Below, one piece after another: positions 48,741 through 62,100 of a stretch of DNA of 64,000 bases (position 1 is its first letter; each line of letters opens with the position of its first letter). The notes beneath the pieces are model-generated. The model saw only the letters and a list, made by a program, of their open reading frames with translations. It was not told the DNA's origin and did no database searches. The position numbers and the translations under genes were made by a program. This DNA is from Prevotella sp. (GTDB lineage Bacteria > Bacillota > Clostridia > Oscillospirales > Ruminococcaceae), in NCBI GenBank assembly GCA_023663025.1, contig JAMPIC010000001.1:306427-370426 (forward strand), read 5' to 3'.

Positions 48741-51200
48741 ATGGTACAGCAGCTTAATGAAAACTGGATACTCCAAAGCGATACGGCGGACGGAATACGC
48801 GCAAATATCCCCTGCTCCGTTTACGATTGCCTTATACGGGCGGGAAAACTGCCCGACCCGTACTACGGCGAAAATCAGTACGCCGCGCTGGAGCTTTCCG
48901 ACGGAAATTACGTTTTTCAGCATACGTTCGTCCCCGCAAAGGATATCCTCGCATGCGAAAAAATATATCTTCGCTTTAACGGGATAGATACCATTTCCGA
49001 AATACTGCTGAACGGCTCGCCCATAGGCAGAACGGAAAATATGCACCGCGTTTACGAGTTCGACGTCACGGAACTCCTGCGGGACGGTCAGAACATTATC
49101 GCGGTAAAGCTGTTTTCTCCGCTGGAATATATACGTTCCGCCCAAAAGACCGATCCCGTGTGGGGAGTAAATTCCACGTCCGACGGTTTCCCGCATATAC
49201 GCAAGGCTCACTATATGTTCGGCTGGGACTGGGGACCGCAGCTTCCCGACCTGGGCATATGGCGGAGCGTCGAGCTTGAGGGCGTAAACGGCGGACGGAT
49301 AGAAAGCGTTTACGTCAGACAGGAACATTCCGCAAAAGAAGTGAAGCTGATATTCGATACAAGAATTGCGGACATATCCTCCGACGAACTGAAAATCGGC
49401 ATAAGCGTTACCTCTCCCCTCGGCGAGGACATTGTGATATCCGAACCCGTAAAGGACAAAGCCGCCGCTCTCGAATGTACGGTATCCTCCCCGCTGCTCT
49501 GGAACGTCAGGGGTTACGGCAGACAGGATCTTTACATGGTCAAGGTAATGCTTTTCAGCGGTGAAGATCCCGTGGATGTGCGTGAGTTCAACATAGGTCT
49601 GCGGACGGTGGAGCTTTGCCGCGATCCCGACAAGGAGGGCGGCGAGGAATTTTGTTTCCGCGTAAACGGGATAAAAATATTCGCCATGGGCGCTAACTAT
49701 ATCCCCGAGGATCAGATACTTCCCAGACGTTCCGCGGAACGCACCGGAATACTGCTGAAAAACTGCGCCGCCGCAAATTTCAATATGATACGCGTCTGGG
49801 GAGGAGGCTTCTACCCCGACGACAGCTTCTACGATATATGCGACCGTCTCGGTCTGCTGGTGTGGCAGGACTTCGCTTTCGCCTGCGCCGTCTACAACGC
49901 CGACGCGGCTTTCAGCACAAATATCAGGCAGGAATTTATCGACAATATCAAGCGCCTGCGCAATCACCCCTCTTTGGGTCTGTGGTGCGGAAACAACGAG
50001 ATAGAGTCCGCCATTCAGTACTGGGGCATACCCGTCACCGAGGAGCAGAAACAAGGCTATCTGAGAGTTTTTGAAAAGCTGATACCCAGCGTTCTGAAAC
50101 ACTACGACCCGCAGACCCCGTACTGGCCCTCGTCCCCGTCGTCGGGGGGAGGCTTCGACGGGTCAAGCGACGAGCACAGGGGAGACTCCCACTACTGGGC
50201 GGTATGGCATGGCTGCAAGCCCTTCGACGACTTTAAGAAGCACAAGTTCCGCTTCTGCTCGGAGTACGGCTTCGAGTCCATACCCTGCATGAAAACGGTG
50301 CTCGCCTTCGCAGCCGAAAAGGATCTGAACCTCTGCTCCAATGTGATGGAGGCTCATCAGAAATGCGAGGCGGGAAACGAAAAACTGCTGTACTATCTTG
50401 CTCAGATGGTAAGATATCCTTATAATTTCGAGAACCTTGCATATGCCACACAGCTCGTCCAGATGGAGGCTGTACGCCAAAGCGCGGAGCATATGCGCCG
50501 TAACCGCGGCAGGTGTATGGGTTCGCTGTACTGGCAGGTCAACGACAGCAACCCCGTTATTTCGTGGTCGTCCATAGATTATTTCGGCAGATGGAAATCC
50601 CTGCACTATGCGGCAAAAAGGTTCTACGCGCCGGTGCTCTGCTCGATGGACGACAGCGACAGGGACAATATCGTCATAAATATTTCCAATGAACGCCTTG
50701 AGACGTTTGTCGGTTCGGTTCGCTGGCGTGTGAGACGGAACGATACCACAATAATCTCCCAGGGAGCGGCAGATGTGAACGTCCCGCCGCTGACGGCAAT
50801 GAACGTGGAGACGCTCACTCCCGGCAAGACAAAGCTTGAAAAGGATATGCTCCGCACACACTATATAGAATACACTCTCGTTCACGACAACGCGGCGATA
50901 GCCAATGGCACGCTCATGCTCGTTCAGCCGAAGCAGTTTGAGTTCCTGAAGCCGGAAATAACGGTACACGCGGACAAAATCGGCGACAAGTACCGCTTTG
51001 AGCTGACGTCCCAAAATTTCGTCAAGGGCGTGTATCTTGATTTCGACGAGTTCGACTGCACATTCGGGGACAACTGGTTCGATCTGCACGGAAAGGCATA
51101 TTCGGTTCTGGCGAACAGGAGGTACTTCCCGGAAGGAATGACCCCCAAGGAGCTGGAGGGCAAACTGAAAATAAAGAGCTGCTACGATTTGCAGCAATGA
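48741..51200 (+). CDS. GH2 beta-mannosidase, cytoplasmic
   Basis: 819 residues, family length, no signal peptide. It removes beta-1,4-linked mannose from the non-reducing end of mannooligosaccharides. It starts MVQQLNENWILQSDTADG, with IPCSVYDCLIRAGKLPDPYYG, KAHYMFGWDWGPQLPDLGIWR (the FGWDWGP signature of beta-mannosidases), NFNMIRVWGGGFYPDDSFYDICD, WCGNNEIESAIQYWG with the acid/base Glu (about 419), and the nucleophile Glu in FCSEYGFES (about 508). GAAAGGAG upstream. Suggests uptake of mannan fragments; a GH5 lipoprotein elsewhere in the window could make them. Confidence 0.94.
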   Translation: MVQQLNENWILQSDTADGIRANIPCSVYDCLIRAGKLPDPYYGENQYAALELSDGNYVFQHTFVPAKDILACEKIYLRFNGIDTISEILLNGSPIGRTENMHRVYEFDVTELLRDGQNIIAVKLFSPLEYIRSAQKTDPVWGVNSTSDGFPHIRKAHYMFGWDWGPQLPDLGIWRSVELEGVNGGRIESVYVRQEHSAKEVKLIFDTRIADISSDELKIGISVTSPLGEDIVISEPVKDKAAALECTVSSPLLWNVRGYGRQDLYMVKVMLFSGEDPVDVREFNIGLRTVELCRDPDKEGGEEFCFRVNGIKIFAMGANYIPEDQILPRRSAERTGILLKNCAAANFNMIRVWGGGFYPDDSFYDICDRLGLLVWQDFAFACAVYNADAAFSTNIRQEFIDNIKRLRNHPSLGLWCGNNEIESAIQYWGIPVTEEQKQGYLRVFEKLIPSVLKHYDPQTPYWPSSPSSGGGFDGSSDEHRGDSHYWAVWHGCKPFDDFKKHKFRFCSEYGFESIPCMKTVLAFAAEKDLNLCSNVMEAHQKCEAGNEKLLYYLAQMVRYPYNFENLAYATQLVQMEAVRQSAEHMRRNRGRCMGSLYWQVNDSNPVISWSSIDYFGRWKSLHYAAKRFYAPVLCSMDDSDRDNIVINISNERLETFVGSVRWRVRRNDTTIISQGAADVNVPPLTAMNVETLTPGKTKLEKDMLRTHYIEYTLVHDNAAIANGTLMLVQPKQFEFLKPEITVHADKIGDKYRFELTSQNFVKGVYLDFDEFDCTFGDNWFDLHGKAYSVLANRRYFPEGMTPKELEGKLKIKSCYDLQQ

Positions 51201-51217
51201 AAGGATAATCGGGCGAA

Positions 51218-51805
51218 ATGGATCATAAACAGGAATTTCTTGATATTTACCGTTCGTGCATAACAAGAGAGGGCGCGGATAAGCTGCTGGAATATCTGCT
51301 GTCGGACAAGAGCGATTTTTTCACGGCGCCCGCGAGCACCCGCTTTCACGGCTCTTACGAGGGGGGGCTTCTCGAACACAGCCTGAACGTTTATCACTGC
51401 CTTAAGGATTATCTCAGCCGCGAGAGGGCGAAAACTGTCTACGGAATGAATTACTCCGAGGAGACGATAGCGGTGTCGGCGCTGCTGCACGATATATGCA
51501 AGGTGAACTTCTATAAGGTGGACTACCGCAACGCCAAAAACGACAAGGGCGTGTGGGAGAAAGTCCCATACTACGCGATAGACGACAAGATCCCCTACGG
51601 ACACGGGGAGAAATCGGTGTACATAATAACGGGATTTATGCGGCTGAGCCGCGAGGAGGCGTTTGCCATAAGATACCATATGGGATTTTCAAACGGGGAC
51701 GATCCCAATCAGGTGGGGCGGTCGTTCGAGATGTTCCCGCTGGCGTTCGCGCTGAGCACAGCCGATATGGAGGCTTCTTACTTCCTGGAGGGCGGCGAAA
51801 AATAG
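51218..51805 (+). CDS. HD-domain hydrolase
   Basis: 195 residues. Metal-dependent phosphohydrolase: His54 in GGLLEHSLNVYHCL, the HD pair 91-92 in ALLHDICKVNF, a later histidine in GHGEKSVYIITGF, and the closing aspartate in LSTADMEASYF. This set is typical of the small Clostridia HD hydrolases, whose substrate is unknown (nucleotides likely). GAAAGGAT upstream, 17 bases after the beta-mannosidase gene, likely cotranscribed. Confidence 0.9.
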   Translation: MDHKQEFLDIYRSCITREGADKLLEYLLSDKSDFFTAPASTRFHGSYEGGLLEHSLNVYHCLKDYLSRERAKTVYGMNYSEETIAVSALLHDICKVNFYKVDYRNAKNDKGVWEKVPYYAIDDKIPYGHGEKSVYIITGFMRLSREEAFAIRYHMGFSNGDDPNQVGRSFEMFPLAFALSTADMEASYFLEGGEK

Positions 51806-51839
51806 TCCCTCATGAAAATCCCGGAAAGGACGGTAAAAA

Positions 51840-52265
51840 ATGACTTTTTCCCACAAATTTTACGGCGCGCTTCCCGACGAAGCGCGCCTGATACGAACGG
51901 AAGTATTTGTGGAGGAGCAGGGTTTTGAGAACGAATTTGACGGCGACGACAGCCGCTGCGTGCATTTGGTGATTTTTGCGGATGGCGTTCCCGCGGCGGC
52001 GGGACGTATTTTTCCGCCCGAAAACGGCGTGTGTGCAATAGGGCGCGTGGCGGTGAGAAAAGCGTTCCGCGGAAAAGCTCTCGGCGCGGAAACGGTAAGG
52101 CTTCTCGAAGAAAAAGCGCGGGAGCTGGGCGCGGAAAGGGCGGCTCTGTCCGCCCAATGCAGAGTTCGGGCGTTTTACGAGAAGTCGGGCTACAAAGCGT
52201 CGGGGGACGTTTACAACGATGAATTCTGTCCTCATATTCATATGGAAAAGGATTTGGCGGAGTAA
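51840..52265 (+). CDS. GNAT-family N-acetyltransferase
   Basis: 141 residues. A single GNAT domain: RTEVFVEEQGFENEFDGDD (the start typical of ElaA/YjcF-like acetyltransferases), VCAIGRVAVRKAFRGKALG with the acetyl-CoA pyrophosphate loop (R-x2-R-G-K-x-LG, a Q/RxxGxG/A variant), and RAFYEKSGYKASGDVYNDEFCPHIHM. The ending PHIHM and YND pattern suggest the YjcF type. Substrate unknown. GGAAAGGACGG ahead of ATG, 34 bases after the HD gene. Confidence 0.9.
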   Translation: MTFSHKFYGALPDEARLIRTEVFVEEQGFENEFDGDDSRCVHLVIFADGVPAAAGRIFPPENGVCAIGRVAVRKAFRGKALGAETVRLLEEKARELGAERAALSAQCRVRAFYEKSGYKASGDVYNDEFCPHIHMEKDLAE

Positions 52266-52318
52266 ATTCCGTCTCTGCAAACCAATAAAAACCTCTCCAA
52301 CCGGACAGACCGGGACAA

Positions 52319-52345
52319 AGCGGACTTCCTTTGGGAAGTCCGCTT
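52319..52345 (+). terminator. probable terminator after the GNAT gene
   Basis: AGCGGACTTCC (52319-52329) pairs with GGAAGTCCGCTT (52334-52345). T run is poor (TTCATAGCTTC), so moderate strength. Confidence 0.6.
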
Positions 52346-52445
52346 CATAGCTTCAAGAAAATACACATTTATGTGCTGATTTTTTGTTGCAAATGCACAA
52401 AAAATGTCGAAACTATATATATATATATATAATTTATGTATAGCA

Positions 52446-52474
52446 TTTACAATTGATTTGTGTTACAATATAAT
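52446..52474 (+). promoter_or_regulatory. promoter of the small membrane protein gene
   Basis: TTTACA (52446-52451), 17 bp, TATAAT (52469-52474). A run of (AT) dinucleotides lies just upstream (about 52413-52433). Confidence 0.8.
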
Positions 52475-52530
52475 GGTTATGACAAAATACATAACATACA
52501 TTATTTTTGAAGTCGGAGGTTTTTTATTTT

Positions 52531-52821
52531 ATGAACGGAAAGGGTACTCTTATTTCCGCGTTTGTGTGCGGTATTCTGTCGCCGGTAGTTTATTTGATCG
52601 CATGGTTTCTTGATTCAACAGGCGCTGAATTGTTTTTGATCTTATGCGGAGTAGCGCTCGGAGTGCTGGCAATAGTGCTGTCCGCAAAAGTAAAAAAAGA
52701 ACAAGGCAAATCCGGAATGCAGACAGCGGCGTTTGTTTTGGGTATTGTAGGAACATCGCTTAGCGGATTGAATCTCTTAATAAGCATTTTGTTTATTGGT
52801 ACGTTTATTGATGAGCTTTAA
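52531..52821 (+). CDS. small DUF4190-like membrane protein
   Basis: 96 residues from ATG 52531 with GGAGG at 52515-52519; an in-frame ATG at 52507 lacks a ribosome site. Three membrane segments (GTLISAFVCGILSPVVYLIAW, LFLILCGVALGVLAIVLSAK, TAAFVLGIVGTSLSGLNLLI) around a basic loop KVKKEQGKSGMQ. The pattern 'K-x-G-x2-A-x-A-G-x-V-L-G-I-x-G' in the third segment is typical of small DUF4190-like proteins. Monocistronic. Confidence 0.75.
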   Translation: MNGKGTLISAFVCGILSPVVYLIAWFLDSTGAELFLILCGVALGVLAIVLSAKVKKEQGKSGMQTAAFVLGIVGTSLSGLNLLISILFIGTFIDEL

Positions 52822-52869
52822 TGCGGCGTTTTCAGATATGTCCGAAATCAACGGCGAAATATGTTTTAA

Positions 52870-52898
52870 GTGCGCACCTTTAGGGTGCGTATTTTTTT
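52870..52898 (+). terminator. terminator of the small membrane protein gene
   Basis: CGCACC (52873-52878) pairs with GGTGCG (52884-52889), extended by a GT/GT-type closing pair, followed by TTTTTTT (52892-52898). It also separates this gene from the convergent cellulase. Confidence 0.8.
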
Positions 52899-52911
52899 GC
52901 GAAAAGCATTT

Positions 52912-54126
52912 TTACCGCTTTGTGACTTCATAGTCCTCCCCGCTCGAAGCCCGCTTCATAGCCTCGAGAAAATCGGGCGTGCGCCATTCGTATGTGTTTC
53001 TGTCGACCTGACCGCCGTTGTCCCAGTAGAAAGGCGCCATGCCGTAATCGCTGCAAAGCTTCACCATCTTCTCGATAAAGAAAACGCAGCTTGACTTGTC
53101 GTTTCCGCTGGCGGCGTATTCTCCGATAATGACGGGAACGCCCCTGTCAACAAAATTGGTTTTCATCATGCCGTAAAGATCCTCCATCTGCTTGACCTCC
53201 GCGTCCGTACCCCAGGTGTTGTGAACGTTGGTCGTGCAGAATTCCCAAGGGGTGTAGTAATGCACCGAAACGATACATCTTTCCGCAGGATCGTCGGGCA
53301 TTTTAAAACGGCTGTCGCAGGTCATTCTGATGTCCGTCCAGTAGCCCGCGATAAGCAGATGTCGGGAAGCGTTGTTGCCGCCGCTGTCCCTGATAAGATT
53401 TACAAATTCCTGATTTATCCCGTTTAACAGTTCGTAGGCGTCGTTTTCGGGAATACCGTCGAAACCCACCTCGTTCATGGACTCGAATACCAGCCTGTCC
53501 CCGTAGTCCTTGAATTCCTCCGCTATCTGAGACCAGAGGGTCTCATACCTTTTTAATGTGTTTTCCTTGTCGGTTTTCATGCCCTCGATTATCCACGCGC
53601 CGAATTTTGGGTCTCCGCCGCCGTCGTGGTGAACGTTAAGTATAACGTACATATCCTGCGAATAAGCGTAGTCCACTACTTCGCGTACCCTGCCGAGCCA
53701 ATCGCGGTCGATGTTTCCCGCCTCGTCGATGTGGTCGCGCCAGGTCACGGGAATTCTCACCGACTTTATCCCGTCCTCTTTAAGGGCGGTGAAAAGCTCT
53801 TTTGTTGCTTTGGGATTTCCCCACAGGGTCTCGTCCACCTTTTCGCCCTCCTCAACGTGTTCGTTGACCTTTCCGTCTCCGTCGCGGTCGGCTTGGCATA
53901 CGTCGAGAGTGTCCCCCAAATTCCAGCCGAGACCCATATCCCCGACCAGCTCCATGGAGGTAATGTCACGCATTTCTCCCTGTACGGAAGCGGTTTCCTG
54001 CGGGGAAGCTTCCGCGGAAACTTCTCCCTGGGAAGAATTTCCCTGCGAAGCGCAGGACGTAAAAACGGTCAGCGCAAGAGCCGCCGCAAGTACGGCTTGT
54101 CCGAATTGTCCCAATGTTTTTTTCAT
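52912..54126 (-). CDS. GH5 (subfamily-4-like) endoglucanase lipoprotein
   Basis: 404 residues. Signal peptide with lipobox FTSC (Cys 25), a Ser/Gln/Glu linker to about 50, then a GH5 barrel: LGWNLGDTLDV (GH5_4-type start WNLGNTLD), ETLWGNPKATKE, GIKSVRIPVTWRDH, YVILNVHHDGGG, acid/base Glu219 in LVFESMNEV, VSVHYYTPW, nucleophile Glu336 in VIIGEYAAS, and PFYWDNGG. Cuts beta-1,4-glucans (or xyloglucan or mannan) at the cell surface. Odd feature: residues 79-94 insert a DRDGDGKVNE calcium-type loop between NLGDTLD and TLWGNP, where the family normally has a short turn. ATG 54126 after AAAGGAC. Confidence 0.92.
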   Translation of the reverse strand: MKKTLGQFGQAVLAAALALTVFTSCASQGNSSQGEVSAEASPQETASVQGEMRDITSMELVGDMGLGWNLGDTLDVCQADRDGDGKVNEHVEEGEKVDETLWGNPKATKELFTALKEDGIKSVRIPVTWRDHIDEAGNIDRDWLGRVREVVDYAYSQDMYVILNVHHDGGGDPKFGAWIIEGMKTDKENTLKRYETLWSQIAEEFKDYGDRLVFESMNEVGFDGIPENDAYELLNGINQEFVNLIRDSGGNNASRHLLIAGYWTDIRMTCDSRFKMPDDPAERCIVSVHYYTPWEFCTTNVHNTWGTDAEVKQMEDLYGMMKTNFVDRGVPVIIGEYAASGNDKSSCVFFIEKMVKLCSDYGMAPFYWDNGGQVDRNTYEWRTPDFLEAMKRASSGEDYEVTKR

Positions 54127-54274
54127 TTAATACCGTCCTTTCTGTGGGTTCAGTATGAAGTGAACGGGAATGCCGTTCATACATTCGATCTTAAAGGGCT
54201 TCCGCTTGTTCCGATTACGGTTTGCAATATTTTTAGCTGAGTTCTTCTCACGGCAAGCAAGCTGTGTTTAGCTT

Positions 54275-55048
54275 TTAACCGTTCATTTTCCAAAAAAGCT
54301 TTCGGGTATTTTCCATTGTCTGCTTCGCCGCAAGCTCGGGAGAAATCCCCTTGACCTCCGCGATCTTCTCGATGATATGGACAATCATTCCGCTGTCGCA
54401 GCGCTTGCCCCGATTGGGTTCGGGCGCCATATAGGGACAGTCTGTTTCCAGCATGAGCCTGTCCATTGGAACGGCCTCCAATGCCTCTATGGCTTTCCTC
54501 GCGTTTTTAAAGGTGAGCACTCCCGTGAAACTGATATTCATTCCCAAAGCAAGGACTTGCTTCGCCGTCTCCGCCGAGCCGGAAAAGCAGTGCATTACCC
54601 CGCGGACGGTTCCCCGCTCTCTCAGAACAGCCATCGTGTCCTCCGTCGCGTCACGGGAGTGAATAACTACGGGCAGGGAAAGCTTCTCCGCCAAATCGAG
54701 CTGCTCCCTGAAAATGCGCTTCTGCAAATCGGGATTATAGCCCTCGTAGTGGTAGTCCAGACCGATCTCGCCTATGGCGACGGTTTTGGGCAGTACCGCC
54801 CATTTTTTCAGCGTATCGAGGTAATCCTCGGGAGTACCCTCAACGTCCTCCGGGTGGATACCCACCGCCGCGTACATAAACGGAAACTTTTCGGCGTACT
54901 CCACCGAAAGCCGTGAACGCTCCAGATTGCAGCCCATATTCACTATACTGCGCACGCCCTCGCTGTGCAGACGGTTCAGCAGTTCCTCCCTGTCGGGGTC
55001 GAACTGCTCCGCGTCGTAGTGGGCGTGGGAATCTATAAATTCAAGCAT
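54275..55048 (-). CDS. tatD: TatD-family metal-dependent deoxyribonuclease
   Basis: 257 residues. TIM-barrel amidohydrolase fold: FIDSHAHYD (His-x-His metal pair), AAVGIHPEDV, AIGEIGLDYHYEG with the metal-bridging Glu, LPVVIHSRDATEDT, GVMHCFSGS, and LMLETDCPYMAP with the final Asp, all in family order. Involved in DNA repair or degradation in studied bacteria. GGAGGGAT precedes ATG. Downstream of rpoC behind a terminator. The radical SAM partner family (24.3 kb) is elsewhere in the window. Confidence 0.96.
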   Translation of the reverse strand: MLEFIDSHAHYDAEQFDPDREELLNRLHSEGVRSIVNMGCNLERSRLSVEYAEKFPFMYAAVGIHPEDVEGTPEDYLDTLKKWAVLPKTVAIGEIGLDYHYEGYNPDLQKRIFREQLDLAEKLSLPVVIHSRDATEDTMAVLRERGTVRGVMHCFSGSAETAKQVLALGMNISFTGVLTFKNARKAIEALEAVPMDRLMLETDCPYMAPEPNRGKRCDSGMIVHIIEKIAEVKGISPELAAKQTMENTRKLFWKMNG

Positions 55049-55074
55049 AATATCCCTCCAAAATTATTGTCGGC

Positions 55075-55118
55075 AAAAACTCCGCGTCAGCCCGCGCAAA
55101 GCGCAGGATTCCGCGGAG
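55075..55118 (-). terminator. terminator of the rpoBC operon
   Basis: CTCCGCG (55080-55086) pairs with CGCGGAG (55112-55118), with an inner GCGC/GCGC stem. TTTTTG follows on the minus strand (55075-55079). Confidence 0.88.
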
Positions 55119-55136
55119 CTTTTAAGTTATCGTACC

Positions 55137-59057
<3,921 letters not shown>

Positions 59058-59120
59058 ATATAACACTCCTTTGTTAGAGGTTGGAAAGTTTGAGAAATTT
59101 CAAAGGGAGAACGCGTTCCG

Positions 59121-62100
59121 TCAGATAAGATCGTCTTCCCCGCCGCCGTCTTCGTCCTCGTCTCCGAAACCGAAATCGTCGTCGTCGCTTTCGTCGTCCT
59201 CATCGTCGAAGTCGTCGAAATCTCCGTCGATATCCTCGATGGAGAAGCCGCTGTCAAGGTCGCCGTCGGCTATGATGCTCTCGTCCATATCCTCCGCGTC
59301 CGAAACGGGCTGAGGAATGATATCGTCGTCGTCCTCAAAGGTCTGCTTAAGGTCGATCTCCGCGCCCGATCCGTCAAGGACTTTAACGTCCAGAGAAAGG
59401 GACTGAAGCTCCTTGATAAGCACCTTGAAGGATTCGGGAATTCCCGGCTTGGGAACGTTCTGACCCTTGACGATAGACTCATAGGTCTTGACGCGTCCCA
59501 ATGTGTCGTCGGACTTGACGGTAAGGATTTCCTGCAAGGTATAAGCCGCGCCGTAAGCTTCCAGCGCCCATACTTCCATCTCTCCGAAACGCTGACCGCC
59601 GAACTGAGCCTTGCCGCCCAGAGGCTGCTGCGTAACCAGCGAGTAAGGACCTACCGAACGGGCGTGGATCTTGTCGTCCACAAGGTGGTGGAGTTTAAGA
59701 TAGTACATATAGCCCACTGTAACGGGATTGTCGAACTTGTCGCCGGTTCTGCCGTCGTAGAGAACGGTCTTGCCGTCCTCACGCATACCCGCTTCGCGGA
59801 AGCAGGCGCGGATATCGTCCTCGTGTGCGCCGTCGAAAACGGGGGTCATTATCTTCCAGCCCAGCTTTTTGGCAGCCATTCCCAAATGGACCTCAAGCAC
59901 CTGACCGATGTTCATACGGGACGGCACGCCCAGCGGGTTGAGCACGATGTCCAGCGGAGTGCCGTCGGGCAGGAAAGGCATATCCTCGGATTTGAGGATA
60001 CGGGACACAACGCCCTTGTTTCCGTGACGACCCGCCATTTTGTCGCCCACGGAGATCTTGCGCTTCTGGGCGATATAGCATCTTACCAGCATATTTACTC
60101 CGGGGGAAAGCTCCTCGGAATTTTCTCTTGTGAATATCTTAACGTCTACGATAACTCCCGCCTCGCCGTGAGGAACTTTAAGGGAATTGTCGCGGACTTC
60201 TCTCGCCTTTTCGCCGAAGATCGCGCGGAGCAGTCTTTCCTCTGCGGTAAGCTCGGTCTCGCCCTTGGGCGTAACTTTTCCCACCAGAATGTCGCCCGCT
60301 CTGACCTCCGCGCCTATGCGGATAATTCCGCGGTCGTCAAGGTCTTTGAGAGCGTCCTCGCCCACATTGGGGATATCCCTTGTTATCTCCTCGGGACCCA
60401 GCTTTGTGTCGCGGGATTCGATCTCGTATTCTTCTATATGAATGGAGGTATAGATATCCTCGCGGACAACTCTCTCGTTAAGGAGAACCGCGTCCTCGTA
60501 GTTGTAGCCCTCCCATGTCATAAAGCCGATGAGAGCGTTCTTGCCTATGGATATCTCGCCGTTGCAGGTAGCGGGACCGTCCGCCAGCACCTGACCTGCG
60601 CGGACCTCCTCGCCCTTGTTTACGATGGGGCGCTGATTAACGCAAGTACCCTGGTTGGAACGTTTGAACTTGGTGAGTTTGTAGGAATGGGTAGCTCCCG
60701 TTCCCTCTTTGATAACCACCTCGTCCGCGGAGACAGCCTCCACAACGCCGTCGTGCTTGGAGATAACGCACACTCCGGAGTCTACCGCCGACTTATATTC
60801 CATGCCCGTTCCCACAATGGGGGCTTCGGTCTTAAGGAGAGGAACGGCCTGTCTCTGCATGTTCGCGCCCATGAGCGCACGGTTCGCGTCATCGTTTTCC
60901 AAAAACGGGATCATAGCCGTTGCGATCGACACAACCATTTTCGGGGAAACGTCCATGTAGTCGATGCGTTCTCTTTCGCATTCAAGAATCTGATCGCGGC
61001 AGCGGGCGTTTACAATGGGACGGGCAAACCTGCCGTCCTCGGTAAGAGGCTCGTTCGCCTGCGCAACGGTAAAGTTGTCCTCAACGTCGGCGGTCATATA
61101 GACAACCTCGGTAGTGACCACGCCCGTAGCCTTGTCAACCTTTCTGTAGGGGGCTTCGATAAAGCCGTACTCGTTGATACGGGCAAAGGAAGCCAGATAG
61201 GATATCAGACCGATGTTGGGTCCTTCCGGCGTCTCGATGGGGCACATTCTTCCGTAGTGGGAGTAGTGAACGTCGCGGACCTCAAATCCCGCTCTGTCAC
61301 GGGACAGACCGCCCGGTCCGAGAGCGGAAAGACGTCTCTTGTGGGTAAGCTCCGCAAGGGGGTTAGTCTGATCCATGAACTGGGACAGGGGAGACGATCC
61401 GAAAAATTCTTTTATGGCAGCCGTGATCGGACGGATATTTATAAGCGCCTGCGGGGTGATAACGTCCATATCCTGGGATTGGATATTCATTCTCTCGCGG
61501 ATAACTCTCTCCATACGGGAGAAGCCGATCCTGAACTGGTTCTGGAGCAGCTCGCCCACGGAGCGGATACGCCTGTTGCCCAGGTGGTCGATGTCGTCCA
61601 CAATACCCACGCCCTCGCAGAGGTTGATAAAGTAGCTGATAGTGGCATATATATCGTCAAGGATAATGTGCTTGGGGACAAGCTCGTCGGCGCGGGACTT
61701 GACCATTTCCTCCAGCTCCTCCTTGTCGGAAGCGCTTTCGAGAATTTCCTTTAAAACGCCGAAGCAGACCTTTTCGTTAATGCCGTACTTGGCGGGATCG
61801 AAGTCCACATAGGGAGCCATGTCCACCATGCGGTTGCCTATGACCTTTACCTCCCGCTCCTCGACGCTGTGAGCGGTCTCGCCCGTGGGAGTTGTATAGG
61901 TCTCCTTATGCTCGACGGTGAGCCATGCTTCGCCAACGCCCGCCTGCTCGATCTCGAGAGCCTTTTCATAGGTGACAAGCTCGCCCTCGTCGGCGATTAT
62001 CTCGCCCGTAAGGGGATTGGCCACGGGTCTTGACAGATAGTGCCCCGAAATTCTGGAAGCAATGCCCAGCTTTTTGTTGTATTTGTAACGTCCGAAGCGT

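Noticed and set aside
52412..52433. (AT)n tract as a functional element
   Set aside because: It is a short simple repeat in an AT-rich promoter region; nothing else supports a role.
53860..53895. Dockerin domain in the GH5 cellulase
   Set aside because: Only one DxDxDG loop is present and it lies inside the catalytic barrel; dockerins have two such segments in a separate terminal domain.
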